Assembly (NCBI GenBank): GCA_021186555.1 | Contig: JAJKFL010000011.1 | Location: forward strand, 3,726,501-3,790,500 | Source: Reticulitermes speratus | Taxonomy: Eukaryota; Arthropoda; Insecta; Blattodea; Rhinotermitidae | Length of the DNA stretch: 64,000 nt | Reading direction: 5' to 3' | Shown: positions 33,244 to 43,195 of the stretch, in pieces | How positions within the stretch are numbered: position 1 is the stretch's first letter | How the letters are laid out: every line of letters starts with the position of its first letter | Translations under genes and position numbers: made by a program | The notes under the pieces: generated by a model | Told to the model about the DNA's origin: nothing | What the model saw: only the letters and a program-made list of their open reading frames with translations | Database searches by the model: none

Positions 33244-33325
33244 TCCTGTTACGTTCGCCTTTTAAGTCCAGAATTTTCCTCAGCACCCTATTCTCGAACA
33301 CCCTCAGCTTTCCAATACAGATACA
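33244..33325 (-). mobile_element. Short LINE ORF2 fragment (lineage B)
   Basis: The minus strand reads LRVFENRVLRKILDLKGER, the VFENxVLRKI motif of lineage B. The SINE at 32946 ends immediately to its left, so the SINE probably inserted into this relic. Confidence 0.6.
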
Positions 33326-34194
33326 CACAATATTTTCTCCTTACAATTCTAGTATCAGAATCGCAGACACCAGGGAAGTTACTTAGTTGTCTGTGTAAGT
33401 GTGGGCGTATTGTTCTTTGTGTGTTATTTATTGCAGGGATTCTCTCCTCTCTTTAATAACCTGGCTCATTATATCTGTATTCGCTATGGTTTAGGCATAT
33501 AATAAATTATTTCTCATGCTTTAGATGAAGCAATGGGATAAACTCACGCGAAATATAGAAGATAAGGTTTAAAAGGCGGGGATGAATATAGTTTATGGTG
33601 TAGCAGAAGCAAAGGTGTCATCATGACAGTATCCCATACGCATTATATGAAGTAGTACACATAACACAGGTTCCCGTAGCAATTACGTGTAATCTTTTTG
33701 ATTTGCTTCCTTTTCATTAATGTTTATTATACAGAAAATAAAGCACAATGTATCATAGCTAATTAGCACTTTGAAACATGAAATTAATCTGAATTACATT
33801 TGAAGATTCCTTTCCTACCTGACAGTAAACACACCGTATCGCGATTACAAAATTTCAGTTGGTTGCTGCTGACTAGGGAAATAATCGCTGTTTGTTATAA
33901 GATACACTCAAAGCAGATACGTATCCTGTTTGACCAGAACGTAAGATATTCACTGTTGAACCTGGCAGTATATGCTGGGCTTTAAGGTTAATATTTTCAC
34001 ATATTTTATTGATCTATGATCTGTAGTTTAATTAGAGCAGATAAAGATTTTTTTTAAAAAAGAATGTATTTATTCATAAAACACACGTGTGGGAAGGTTA
34101 ACGTCTTTCGTCATTAATTTTTCGTGTAATTTAGCTACAGAACGTTACTTTTAAAGTATTTCATTTTACAATGTTTTGAACATTACAAATATTT
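33326..34194. other. Unassigned sequence
   Basis: No gene or repeat partner recognised. Confidence 0.45.
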
Positions 34195-34205
34195 TATTAA
34201 ATCCT

Positions 34206-34602
34206 TGATTTCAGGCTTCCGCCGCGATGTTGATGTAATCTGTGGTCTTTTGGGTAATTACACGGCGTCGTGTGGTAATTATTTACCGACGTTTCGGGAC
34301 AACGTGTCGGTCCCATCTTCATGGGTCAAGATTCCGAGATGGAAAGAAAGCTTGTGACAAGGAAACTTGGCAGCAGGGCGGGTAGGGACCGCGCGATGTG
34401 ACAGTGGCCAATAGATGAGAGGTGGGGTTTGGATGCAAGGTCACAATTGTTGTACTGCGGCAGGTCTTGCTGCCAGTTCTTGTATAACTTTTTCCATCTC
34501 GGAATCTTGACCCATGAAGATGGGACCGACACGTTGTCCCGAAACGTCGGTAAATAATTACCACACGACGCCGTGTAATTACCCAAAAGACCACAGATTA
34601 CA
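34206..34602. mobile_element. M-family inverted-repeat element M1
   Basis: 11-bp target duplication TATTAAATCCT at 34195-34205 and 34603-34613. Arms of about 110 bp (34232-34345 and 34494-34602) bracket about 150 bp of unrelated middle sequence. A roughly 27-bp extension (TGATTTCAGGCTTCCGCCGC...) lies only outside the left arm. Each arm has an outward hammerhead-like string: ATGAAGA, GGGAC...GTCCC stem, GAAA, ACGT, C, GGTAA. The position expected to be C3 is A here, so catalysis is doubtful. Confidence 0.75.
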
Positions 34603-34858
34603 TATTAAATCCTGGTTGCATTCTCTGTTTTTCGTGAAACCATAATGCCGTTTTTATTTATTCTGCACTAAGTAATAAAAAAGCCTCTTATGGGGTCACA
34701 CCTTTCTGTCTGCCTGGCTGTATTTCATTCTTTTGAAATATTATGTAATAGGACTCTAAATTTTTCGGGTAATTTTAAAACGTGTAAAAAAAGATCCGTA
34801 ATAAAATTCTCTACATAATTTCAGAAATGCGCCACTGCGTAAATGGGTATAAATAAAG

Positions 34859-35120
34859 TTTTCACTCTTCTGGGATGTTACGCAGCATTAATTGATATTT
34901 ACCGACGTTTCGGGACAGCCTATCTCTCTCATCGTAAAGAGTCAAGCAGTCTGGTTTGGAAGTCTTCCGAATCTGTGGACTTGATGTAGAGTAGCCTCCC
35001 AATCGGAGTGTAACTGGACTGCTTGACCCTTGAAGATGGGATCGATAGGCTGTCCCGAAACGTCGGCAACTATCTACCAATCAACGCTTTGTAACATCCC
35101 AGAAAAGGTAAGACCTCACA
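34859..35120. mobile_element. M-family inverted-repeat element M2
   Basis: Left arm CTCTTCTGGGATGTTACGCA then TTTACCGACGTTTCGGGACA; right arm AGGCTGTCCCGAAACGTCGG then TTTGTAACATCCCAGAA. The right arm retains CTTGAAGATGGGAT before the stem. The left arm has lost that segment (CGATGAGAGAGATAGG). Confidence 0.72.
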
Positions 35121-35670
35121 TCAACCCACTTATGGACACAAATGGCGCGTTTCACGTCTGTCATTAAGGGTAATCTTATCTTAATATAATTCGATACGAG
35201 AGATCTCTACATAAATGTAGGCGGCCATTTTATTCCTAAGTATATTAATATATTAAATGCCTAGCTTACGTAAGGACCAATAAAATGAATCACTTATTTT
35301 ATTCAAATTTAATTTAGAAAGCTTCCAACACAATAGAGTTGGAAATTCTGTGAAATAGAAAGTGGATTAACCTTTGAAATTTTCATAAATGTGGGTGTAA
35401 CTGATATCATAGGAGCACTGTTAAGAAACAGAAGAAGACATATGAATTATGCAGTTCAGAAAGCATCTGCTGTTGTGGCAATGCATTTAACTTCGACAGA
35501 TATGAAAATGCACAAATACCAGCAGCGGTAGGGCAGTAAGACAGTACGCAGTACACAGAACTACCATAAAGCCTTCTGAAGAGAAGAATCATGCGTTTCG
35601 TGTCTCATTTCAGAAGCTATAAGGCATTATTGTAGAGAGCTGGCTTGCGTTTATTTGGAATTAAACACAC
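35121..35670. other. Unassigned sequence
   Basis: No gene or repeat partner recognised. Confidence 0.45.
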
Positions 35671-35776
35671 GTTTATTCTTTTCTTTATATTATCTACACC
35701 GTGCATTATTTACAAGTCACAAATTATACACCAACGAAATACACTATATTTTCACTTTATATTGTTTATTCCTCAA

Positions 35777-35819
35777 CCCCTACACATGTTTCGGCCTTTA
35801 CAAGGCCATCCTCAGGGGG
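35777..35819 (-). ncRNA. Hammerhead-like core, left arm of H2
   Basis: Minus strand: CCCC, CTGAGGA, bulged T, stem II GGCCTT/AAGGCC with a 3-nt loop, GAAA, ACATGTGT (3-bp self pairing), A, GGGG. The core is intact. The plus-strand partner at 36232 has CTGAAGA and the same stem II but ACTGTGT in stem III. Confidence 0.62.
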
Positions 35820-36231
35820 CTCGTAAACTACATTCACTTCACATCCAATGTTTTTGTCTGCTATCACATTTAGTCCAGTTTCATTGTCATATATATTACA
35901 GTTATTTACAATGTCTGTATTTAAAATATATAAAAAACACATAATATAAAATCCTTAAAACAGTTCGTCAATTTTCGTAGTAAAATGGTAAAATGAAACA
36001 ATATGGTTTTTTTTTATGTTATGTCTTCCACCATTGCCTAGTTTTTCAGTTTTGGCTTTGGTTTCGTATATATGGATGGTCAGTTTATGTTGTATGTTAT
36101 ATATTTTATATTATATATTATATATTTTAAATACAGACATTGTAAATAACTGTAATATATATGACAATGAAACTGGACTAAATGTGAAAGCAGACAAAAA
36201 CATTGGGTGTGAAGTGAATGTAGTTTACGAG

Positions 36232-36273
36232 CCCCCTGAAGATGGCCTTGTAAAGGCCGAAACTGTGTAGGGG
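36232..36273 (+). ncRNA. Hammerhead-like core, right arm of H2
   Basis: CCCC, CTGAAGA, bulged T, GGCCTT GTA AAGGCC, GAAA, ACTGTGT, A, GGGG. The stem III palindrome is damaged relative to the left arm. Confidence 0.55.
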
Positions 36274-36348
36274 TTGAAGAATAAAGAATATAAAGTGAAA
36301 ATATAGTGCATTTTGTTGGTGTGTAATTTGTGAACAAGTTTATTCTTT

Positions 36349-36904
36349 GTAACGCATAGAAAGTAAGGTGGGTAGTCGAGGTAATTAACACTAGGAAATT
36401 AGAAATATATTTGGCACAGCGACTAGAGTAACGTTAGAGAAAACAGAAAATCGAACTCCGAAATAGGAGACCGAAGTCAATTCGTATCGGCTATTAATCA
36501 TTCACTCAGATATAGCAGGATTTATTCCACAAAGTTTCCAGTCTCAGGCACAGGTAAAGTTAGCTAGCCTAGGCTGATGTGACAAGTCAGGAGAATGCGC
36601 AAAGTCGTGTGCGCATATCTCAGTGTGTTTCTGCAGTCAGAGCGGTGGAGGTGCCAGTGTTCGTCTGCTTACGTAGCAGCTACAATATGTGATCAACGTA
36701 GGACGGCCGTAAGATTGGTAAGATTCGCGCTGAAGGTTTTCATGCAAAATTACTGGGATTTTGTGGGTGTAATCCTGCTATACATGAGTCCGTCTTTAAA
36801 TGTATTGTAACAGAATGCATCCTATTGGACTAATAAAGATAGATTTTCAGCTGACACAAATATATTCCTGTATCTAGTGTAAGTCTATATGATTGTAAGA
36901 ACGA
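36349..36904. other. Unassigned sequence
   Basis: No gene or repeat partner recognised. Confidence 0.45.
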
Positions 36905-37195
36905 CAGTCTGTGTGGGTTAGTATTAGTTAAACCATCCTCAGGTTGACTTGAAAGAATGCAAAAGGATATTGTGTTTATATATCTGTTTTATACATACAC
37001 ACATAAAATAGATATATATACAGGGCATACACAAAAGAATGGTGCGGTTTCAATAGTATTCACTATTGAAACCGCACCTGTCTTTTGTGTATGCCCTGTA
37101 TATACAGAATAAACTTTTATGTACTTAGAATTAGAACTGAGAATGGCTTAACCAATATTAGCCGAAACATAATGCCGTCCTTAAAATAACGTAAA
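36905..37195. mobile_element. Decayed hammerhead-type element H10 with nested MITE
   Basis: The left arm (minus: ACCTGAGGATGGTTTAACTA then ATACTAACC) and right arm (plus: ACTGAGAATGGCTTAACCAA then TATTAGCCGAAACATAATG) are diverged inverted copies. Between them a 78-bp palindromic MITE is inserted at a TA (37021-37098). The left core has lost GAAA and the right has CTGAGAA, so neither is expected to cleave. Confidence 0.5.
37021..37098. mobile_element. 78-bp palindromic MITE, copy 1
   Basis: CAGGGCATACACAAAAGAAT then GGTGCGGTTTCAATAGT, 4-nt centre ATTC, then the near-perfect complement ending GTATGCCCTG. TA on both sides (37019-37020, 37099-37100). The right arm has CCTGTC where the others have CCATTC. 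TA target and CAGGG terminus suggest a Tc1/mariner relative made of two TIRs with almost nothing between them. Confidence 0.9.
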
Positions 37196-37281
37196 CTTAC
37201 TCAAATACAGGAAGAAAGTTGTAATGTTGAAAGAGGTCCCTCTTTGTGCATCCGTCAGCTAGTTTAGCAGACACAAAGTTT

Positions 37282-37337
37282 AAATAGAACGTTCTATTTA
37301 CGTGTACGTAAATAGAACGTTCTATTTACGTGTACGT
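37282..37337. repeat. Two-copy 28-bp repeat with internal palindrome
   Basis: AAATAGAACGTTCTATTTAC then GTGTACGT occurs twice in tandem. Each unit holds the perfect palindrome AAATAGAACGTTCTATTT. Confidence 0.85.
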
Positions 37338-37845
37338 AAACACCACAGAATCTTAAAATATAAAAACTATAATATATAAGATATGAAATAATACTCCAGT
37401 CGTGTAATGCTATTTATGTTACAACCTCTGAACCATTTTAATTCTAATGTGGTTTTTCTTTGTTTTTTTACATTTTTACTAAACAGTGAATTTCATTTTT
37501 CGGTAAGCTGAATTAATTTTCTTTTTTTGTTTACATCTGTTTGCTTTCAGCACGCTATTTTATATTTTATGTGACTTTCTCGTGAAGTGTTTTTGTGTGT
37601 GACTGACAAGTACGGGGGTTAGATTAATGTTTGTCTCTTTTCTTTCTTTGCACTGCAGTATTTCCAGCTGTCTTGCATTTGTGTTCTTCTGACATCGACT
37701 TTCACTTTTTGTGTACAAGTGTCCGGCTGCCTTGCCCTGTGTAAGAGGTGGTGTGCTGACAAAAATTGTGTTGAAACACAGACGGACCCCTCAGTTACAG
37801 TTTAAAGAGTGATTGTAAGAATATTACAGAAGCCTCAGACCTAAT

Positions 37846-38143
37846 TGTAGCCGGGATTGCTCAATCACTATAGTGACTAAGATACGGGGTGGGTGACTGA
37901 GGAATCGTAATTTGATTACCGGAAGGGCCAAGAGAATTTTCTCATCTTCAAAACGTCCTGACCTGCTATGGGCCCATAAAATCTCCGATTCAATGGTCTT
38001 GATCTTTCCCAGCAGGTAAAGCGGCCGGGACGTGTATCTGACCACTCAACTCCATCTAGGGCTGAGGTTAAATATGAATTGAGCTAAATATTCGGTCTTC
38101 TCATATGCATTCATGGACTCTCCAGGGATAATTGTACCTCAAA
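37846..38143 (+). mobile_element. tRNA-SINE family 4, diverged copy
   Basis: Head TGTAGCCGGGATTGCTCAAT with TATAGTGACTAAGATACGG, a decayed box B (GTAATTTGATTACCGG), AAACGTCCTGACCTGC, CAGGTAAAGCGGCCGGGACG, CCACTCAACTCCATCTAGGG and GCATTCATGGAC near the end. Confidence 0.72.
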
Positions 38144-38639
38144 ACTACTTCAACAGCTTAATGTATGTTGGAGACACAGCCCCTTGGTTTGGCTCAAGAA
38201 TATGTTCGTTAATTAAACATGTCAGCGTGAATAATATGAAGTCTACAATAAAAGACACACCGAAAGAACATTATTAAATAAATGATGATAGTTTACACCA
38301 GCGATCAAAGAGTTATTGAGAAACCTGCTGAGACGTAAGAACCTAAGTATGTGTAGATATTTATAGCTTCTACCAAGTCTGATGAAGACGAAACGCAATT
38401 CTTGTCTATGGAATTTTAATCACACGTAATAAGAAGTCATCCCTTTTTGCTCTCTGACACAACCGATACGCCGAAATTCATTACGAGTAACACAGCACTC
38501 TTATGTGTTATTTCGTTGTTAAATAGGCTGGAAATTAACAGCAGGTAGGCCTAAATTGTCTAAGAATGAAACAATTTTGATACTTATGTTGTATAAGACT
38601 GTGTCTGATAAGGTGAGGAATGTGTCAAGTATGGGGGGA

Positions 38640-38880
38640 GACGGAGTTTGGTGCGGAGACCTGACTGAAAGGGAGCAGTTGGAAGACCTAAGTGTAGATG
38701 TGAATATAAAATTAAAATTAACCTTGAAGTACCCTTTTGAGAGGGAATGGATTGGATTGGTATGGTTCAGAATAGGGACAATGTGCGGAAGTTTGTGAAA
38801 ATGGTGATAAAGCTTTAGGTTTCATAAAATGGCAGAAAGTTATTGACAAGTTGTAGAAATTCTAACTTTTCCATACGTAC
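38640..38880 (+). mobile_element. LINE relic (lineage B), tentative
   Basis: Plus-strand frame (end of the 80-codon ORF from 38556): DVNIKLKLTLKYPFEREWIG then LVWFRIGTMCG resembles the (E)DNIKMDLKEIGFERVDWIGLVQDRD tail of lineage B. It is short and decayed. Confidence 0.45.
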
Positions 38881-39359
38881 TCTGCTCTAGGGAATTATGA
38901 TTAGGAGCCCGACGGATACGTAATTTATACTGCCGTCTGAAGGCAACAGAACCACTTGCCTGAGAAACATGGTTGTTGCAGAGTGTTTAGAAATTTGTAA
39001 AGAAATTTATAATTACAGAATAGCCAGAAGTCCCAAAACTCAGTCGGACTATCTTGCTGTCTTAATGGTAATGTAAACTCAAGAGATGCTACAAATTACT
39101 TTAAAACTTTAACCAGTAGTGGTTGTTTTATATACCAAATGGTTAAAACCTATAATAATAATAAAAGATAATAGGTGAAACACGAAACTGATAAAAATTT
39201 ATAAAACACAACACTGCCTGCTGTATTTTAACGTTCTAGTATGTGTTGTGCTTTTTGACTTCGTAAAAATGCACCACTGAATATTTGACAAATTAGCTCT
39301 AAGGAGCAGAGGCGTTCTTAGAGAAGCTAATAGTTTCTCAGCTTGTCAAAATTCCTAGA

Positions 39360-39473
39360 CCCATATGTTCCGTACCGTGATCACAAGAGCTCACCACTTG
39401 TGCCTATCCTGAATCAGCTCAATCTAGTCCATTCCCTCATATTCTGTTTATTTAAAACACATTTTAACATTTC
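39360..39473 (-). mobile_element. LINE relic, downstream piece
   Basis: The minus strand reads KMCFK, EYEGMD, IELIQDRHKW, the DNIKMDLKEI..GMDWIELAQDR part of lineage B. The upstream piece continues at 39602, separated by an inserted inverted-repeat-family sequence. Confidence 0.55.
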
Positions 39474-39601
39474 ACATTGTTGACACCTTGCATCTTCGTC
39501 ATATTAAATTAACAATTTTAACAATTGTAATAAAGCTACAATAAAAAGTGGTTTTAATGGTGCATCAGTTGGTCTGAAAAATTTAATTTAATATTATAAT
39601 A
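39474..39601 (-). mobile_element. One-armed relative of the 23885 hairpin element
   Basis: On the minus strand it has one arm (GACCAACTGATGCACCATTA, AAACCACTTTTTATTGTAGC), the spacer TTTATTACAATTGTTAAAAT, then TTTAATATGACGAAGATGCA and GGTGTCAACAATGTGAAATG. The second arm present at 23981-24029 is missing. It is embedded in a lineage B LINE relic. Confidence 0.7.
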
Positions 39602-39835
39602 TTATTATCTTATCTACACTTAAGTCTTCCAAGGTACTCTTTCCTTCAGGTTGTCCCACCAAAATTCCTCTCTGCATCCGCTTCCCCCCCCCCCTGCAAG
39701 GCCCACGTCCCGCCTACCTCATACATTTTTATTTGGTCACCTAAATAATATTTGATAAGAAGAACAAATCATGAAGGTTCTCATTATGTAATTTTCTCCA
39801 GCCAGATCGTTAAAAAGCCTTCTAGATAAGCCAAC
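39602..39835 (-). mobile_element. LINE relic (lineage B), upstream piece
   Basis: The minus strand with frameshifts reads AGENYIMRTFM (from EWRKLHNEEL), SSYQILFR, then a GGGG-rich patch and ERNFGGTT, KEYLGRLKCR (from RNSYRILVGQPEGKRPLGRLRCR). It includes a C-run at about 39685-39696. Confidence 0.5.
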
Positions 39836-39899
39836 AGTTACCCAATAATAACGTAATAGTAATAATATGTTACTGAATACAAGGGTTTAGAAATGTCGT

Positions 39900-40115
39900 G
39901 TGTGAACAGTTGAATAAAAGAAATCTTCTGGAAAGCTTAGGCTTAGATTTGAGAATAATATTAAAATGTATATTAAAGAAACAGGGAGGGATTACGTGGG
40001 CTGGATTTATCTGGCTTGGGACAAGTACCAATGACGGGCTGTTGTGAACGCGGGAACGAATTCTCGTGTTCCATAAAGTACGAATAATTTATTAACTTGC
40101 TGAATGAAGATTTCG
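39900..40115 (+). mobile_element. LINE 3'-end relic (lineage B)
   Basis: Plus-strand codons: NIKMYIKETGRDYVGWIYLA with WDKYQ, RAVVNAGTNSRVP, then a stop and ST..LLTC, the DNIKMDLKE...DWIYLAQDRDQW..VVNAVMNLRVP tail of lineage B. Confidence 0.68.
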
Positions 40116-40805
40116 TTTTTTGAAGAATGCTTCTGCCCGGTGGAGTGGGTAATATAGAGAGTCTATTATCCTTAACTAACAAGTCTATCGCCATTATAAA
40201 CAGGCTGTTGATACTAATATAATAATGATAATAACGATGAACATAAATGGGGTAAACGCTTAAATAGAGATAACCTGCTTATTTCTGATATATATTTTTT
40301 TCCAAACACACATCACAACTTTCGCCTTGTTTGGCAGTGGACTTGTGCCGCTGTTGCGCGCAGCCTGTTACATGTGAAGGTGTGAACCGACGGCTTAATT
40401 CCTGCTACACTCGCAACACCCAGTCGTGACTCTCTGCTAAGTTAAGGGCTCGTATTTTCACGTAAACGCAGGATCCGTTTTCTCTGCCCCCCAGTCCCCC
40501 GCCCATCGCTCCGCGCGCGCGGTCCCTCTAATTAAGGGGTACGCAGAACTTGACCAACCGGTGGCCCCTCAAGAAAGCGATACACTCATCTCACTCCGTT
40601 CTATTCAAATTTAATATAAACATCGACTTTTGTTAACATTTCCCCGCGGAGTTAGAAGTAATTTTCATGATTTCTAGGAAACGGTCATTAAACTTAGGTC
40701 ATTTTTATTTCTTTTCGCCGTTTGCTCTTCTCCGTAGTTCTTCTTATCACGGTCAAGGAACATATTTGAGGTTTGGCCTCACGTCGATGCTGATAAACAT
40801 TGAAG
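40116..40805. other. Unassigned sequence, partly GC-rich
   Basis: 40320-40560 is GC-rich, with GCGCGCGCGG at about 40515. No ORF of note and no repeat partner. Confidence 0.45.
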
Positions 40806-40885
40806 TATTCTGGGATGTTACGCATTGGCGATTTGTAATTTTTTTTTTACCGACGTTTCAGGAGATCCTTCTGCCTGAAGCTTGA
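40806..40885. mobile_element. Left-arm fragment of an M-family element
   Basis: ATTCTGGGATGTTACGCATT then TTACCGACGTTTCAGGAGAT. There is no matching right arm before the TTA microsatellite at 40901. Confidence 0.6.
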
Positions 40886-40900
40886 ACTACCTGGCCCCGA

Positions 40901-40922
40901 AATTATTATTATTATTATTATT
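40901..40922. repeat. (TTA)n microsatellite
   Basis: About seven ATT/TTA units. Confidence 0.85.
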
Positions 40923-41375
40923 TACTGCAATTGGGTTTTCACCCGGTGGCAGTAGTCCTTATACTAGTACACAGGCATTACAATTCTCGAAACTTCAGTA
41001 ATTCTGGCCTAGGTTAATTGAATTTTGTATAAACGTTTCCCATTATTCTCAGTATATTTCATTACACATGATGCATATAAAAATAAACAGGTTAAACAAT
41101 ACAAATAATTGTATGTATATTCATTCTTCAACCTGTGTATTGAATTTCATACTGCGAGCACGCACACGAATTCTGCCCAAGTTGCCAGCGCCATAAAAGA
41201 AAATGTTGAGCAGGCCTGCGCTGCTGCCACCGTCAAATACAGCATAAATGCATGAATTAATAATATGGTCCGTGATTTTATTTCTTTCGGAATATTACGA
41301 CTGTGAACGGTGCCTATGACGTGTTCTCTACCTTTGTATGCAGTGCACAATATGGTATGTTCCTATGTACGTAAT

Positions 41376-41654
41376 GAGCCGGGATACTGTAGCCGGTATA
41401 GCGATTCGCTACAGGCAGGACCGTCCGGGGATCGAATCCCGGTGGACGTGAGATGTTCCGCACCCGTCCAGACCGGACCTGGGACCCACCCAACGTCCTG
41501 TATAACGTGGCCCTGGTCTCTTTCTAAAGCGGCCGGGGGGCGTTGATCACCCACTACCATCTAGCGCCGAGGGTAAAGAAAGAGTATCTGGGGCTTTGTG
41601 TCCTGTTCTAGTGTGAAGTTAACCTTTACCTTTACATTTATCTTTACCTTTACC
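41376..41654 (+). mobile_element. tRNA-SINE family 4
   Basis: Head GAGCCGGGATACTGTAGCCG with GTATAGCGATTCGC. Box B GGGGATCGAATCCCGG. Body CGTCCAGACCGGACCTGGGA, CCCACCCAACGTCCTGTA, AAAGCGGCCGGGGGGCG and CACTACCATCTAGCGCCGAG. 3' tail of repeated TTTACC. Head and tail are complete. Confidence 0.9.
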
Positions 41655-42131
41655 GGTGTATGCATAATACAATCTGTCCCTTTAGGTTAAAGCATGCGCT
41701 GCGCCCGTTTAAGTAGGATGGAGGAAGCAAGAAAAGTACTCAGAATGTTTGTGGGGATAATTCTTAGAATACGAGCTTTAAGAAGATGAAAGATTGGTGG
41801 GAAATATTTGTAGGTTATATTAAATATCGATTTTCTTTGAGCACACTCCAGGTTACTCGGTTTCTGCAGGTTATCCATCTTCAGGTATCCTGAAGTATTC
41901 GGAAACTGGATCTGTCTGTGCTCAGGTAGGCGTGAGGGAAGCAAGTACAGTACTCAGTTTGGTATCTACGAAGAAGGTACTCTAGTTGCAAGTGCAGTAG
42001 CCTTTAGAACTGAGTTGCGGAAATGGGCTCTGAGAATAGGTGGTAAATGGACCTGGCTCAGGATCATTATCAATGGTGATCCTTGGTGATATGGATGTTA
42101 ATACTTTGACCTGTTAACAAAGAGTAAATTA

Positions 42132-42359
42132 TACGAAATATTCGCTCTTACTGGGATTTCACGCTGCGTACCGACGTTTCGTGAGAAACTATCGGTGCCA
42201 TCTTTAAGGGTCTAACAATTCGGAATATTTGACGCTCGAAGATGGGACCGATAGATTGTCCCGAAATTTCGGTAATTTAACTACAAATCTGCGGTGCGTA
42301 AAATCCCAGAAGAGCGAATATCTCATTTACACCGCGGCGGAAACCTGAAATCACGCAAG
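42132..42359. mobile_element. M-family inverted-repeat element M3
   Basis: Flanking repeat GAGTAAATTA / GAGTCAATTA at 42122-42131 and 42360-42369. Left arm ACTGGGATTTCACGCTGCGT, ACCGACGTTTCGTGAGAAAC. Right arm GATTGTCCCGAAATTTCGGT, GTGCGTAAAATCCCAGAAGA. Outside the right arm only, TCATTTACACCGCGGCGGAA then ACCTGAAATCACG is the same extension that sits left of M1. Confidence 0.74.
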
Positions 42360-42369
42360 GAGTCAATTA

Positions 42370-42959
42370 CTTATATTTTTGACTTCAAATATAGGCTCAT
42401 TTCTGGTAACGTTTTAAACAAAGTGCCATAAATGCTTTCTATCAAATCATACCTAACCTGACGGCCCACATAAACCTCAAAGAATAATTTTATACACTGA
42501 AATATTTCTTGTTCAGCCGATTATTTTAACTGGAAGTGACTGTACCGTTTGTATATTATTGATAGATTATTAGAAGAAGGCGCGTGATAATGGAACACGC
42601 CGGCGCGAGACGGTATGATTATGGGGTACGCGTCAATAAATCTCTTGCAATGGAACCCAGAATCTGTGGCTTGCCACCTGCACGGGTTGGTACCGATAGG
42701 CCGCGACTCGCACACATTACAATTCGTGACCAGGATTGTTACAGTGGCACTACTGAAGTGTTATTGTCAGGAGCTCCGTCCCCGTAAGCCTCACACTGCT
42801 CGGTGCGTTCTGAAATTGACTACTTAGGCTGACTAGCTTAAAAATGTAGAATGTAATAGTGAAATAATTTAGGAATTTAGGTAAACAAATTTTGTTGTAA
42901 TATCCATGTTTAATTTTGTTCGGATTTTGAGTTATTTTAAATTGGATAATGTTTTTTGT
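42370..42959. other. Unassigned sequence
   Basis: No gene seen; short open frames at 42521-42827 have no family features. Confidence 0.45.
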
Positions 42960-43195
42960 TTGGTGCATATAGGGTTTTGGTGTGGAAAGTTGAGGGGAAG
43001 AGACCACTTAACAAGAATTAGTTGTAGATGGGAGGATAATATTAGAATGGATATTAAAAACATCGTTTGGGAGGGCGTGGGCTGAATTGATGTTGCTCAG
43101 GAAGGGAAAAATAGAAGACTTTTGTGAACAAGGTAATATATATTCGGGTTCTATAATAATACGTGGGTTTCTTGAATATCTCCCTTCTCAAGAAG
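42960..43195 (+). mobile_element. LINE 3'-end relic (lineage B)
   Basis: Plus-strand codons: AYRVLVWKVEGKRPL (from AYRVLVGKPEGKRPL), then MGG..NIRMDIKNI..GRGLN and KVIYIRVL, with stops throughout. Confidence 0.65.

Larger units (their letters stand above)
35682..36337. mobile_element. Inverted-repeat hammerhead element H2
   Basis: 11-bp target duplication GTTTATTCTTT at 35671-35681 and 36338-36348. Arms of about 215 bp; the left starts GTCACAAATTATACACCAAC near 35716 and the right ends with the complement at 36337. A 34-bp extension outside the left arm contains CACCGTGCATT, as in H1. Cores at 35777-35819 (minus) and 36232-36273 (plus) face outward. The middle, about 35930-36115, is AT-rich and holds no ORF. 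Confidence 0.75.

Noticed and set aside
38365..38420. Hammerhead string TCTGATGAAGACGAAACGC...TTGTC
   Set aside because: CTGATGA and GAAA are present, but stem II is essentially absent and there is no inverted partner. Possibly decayed; too weak to annotate.
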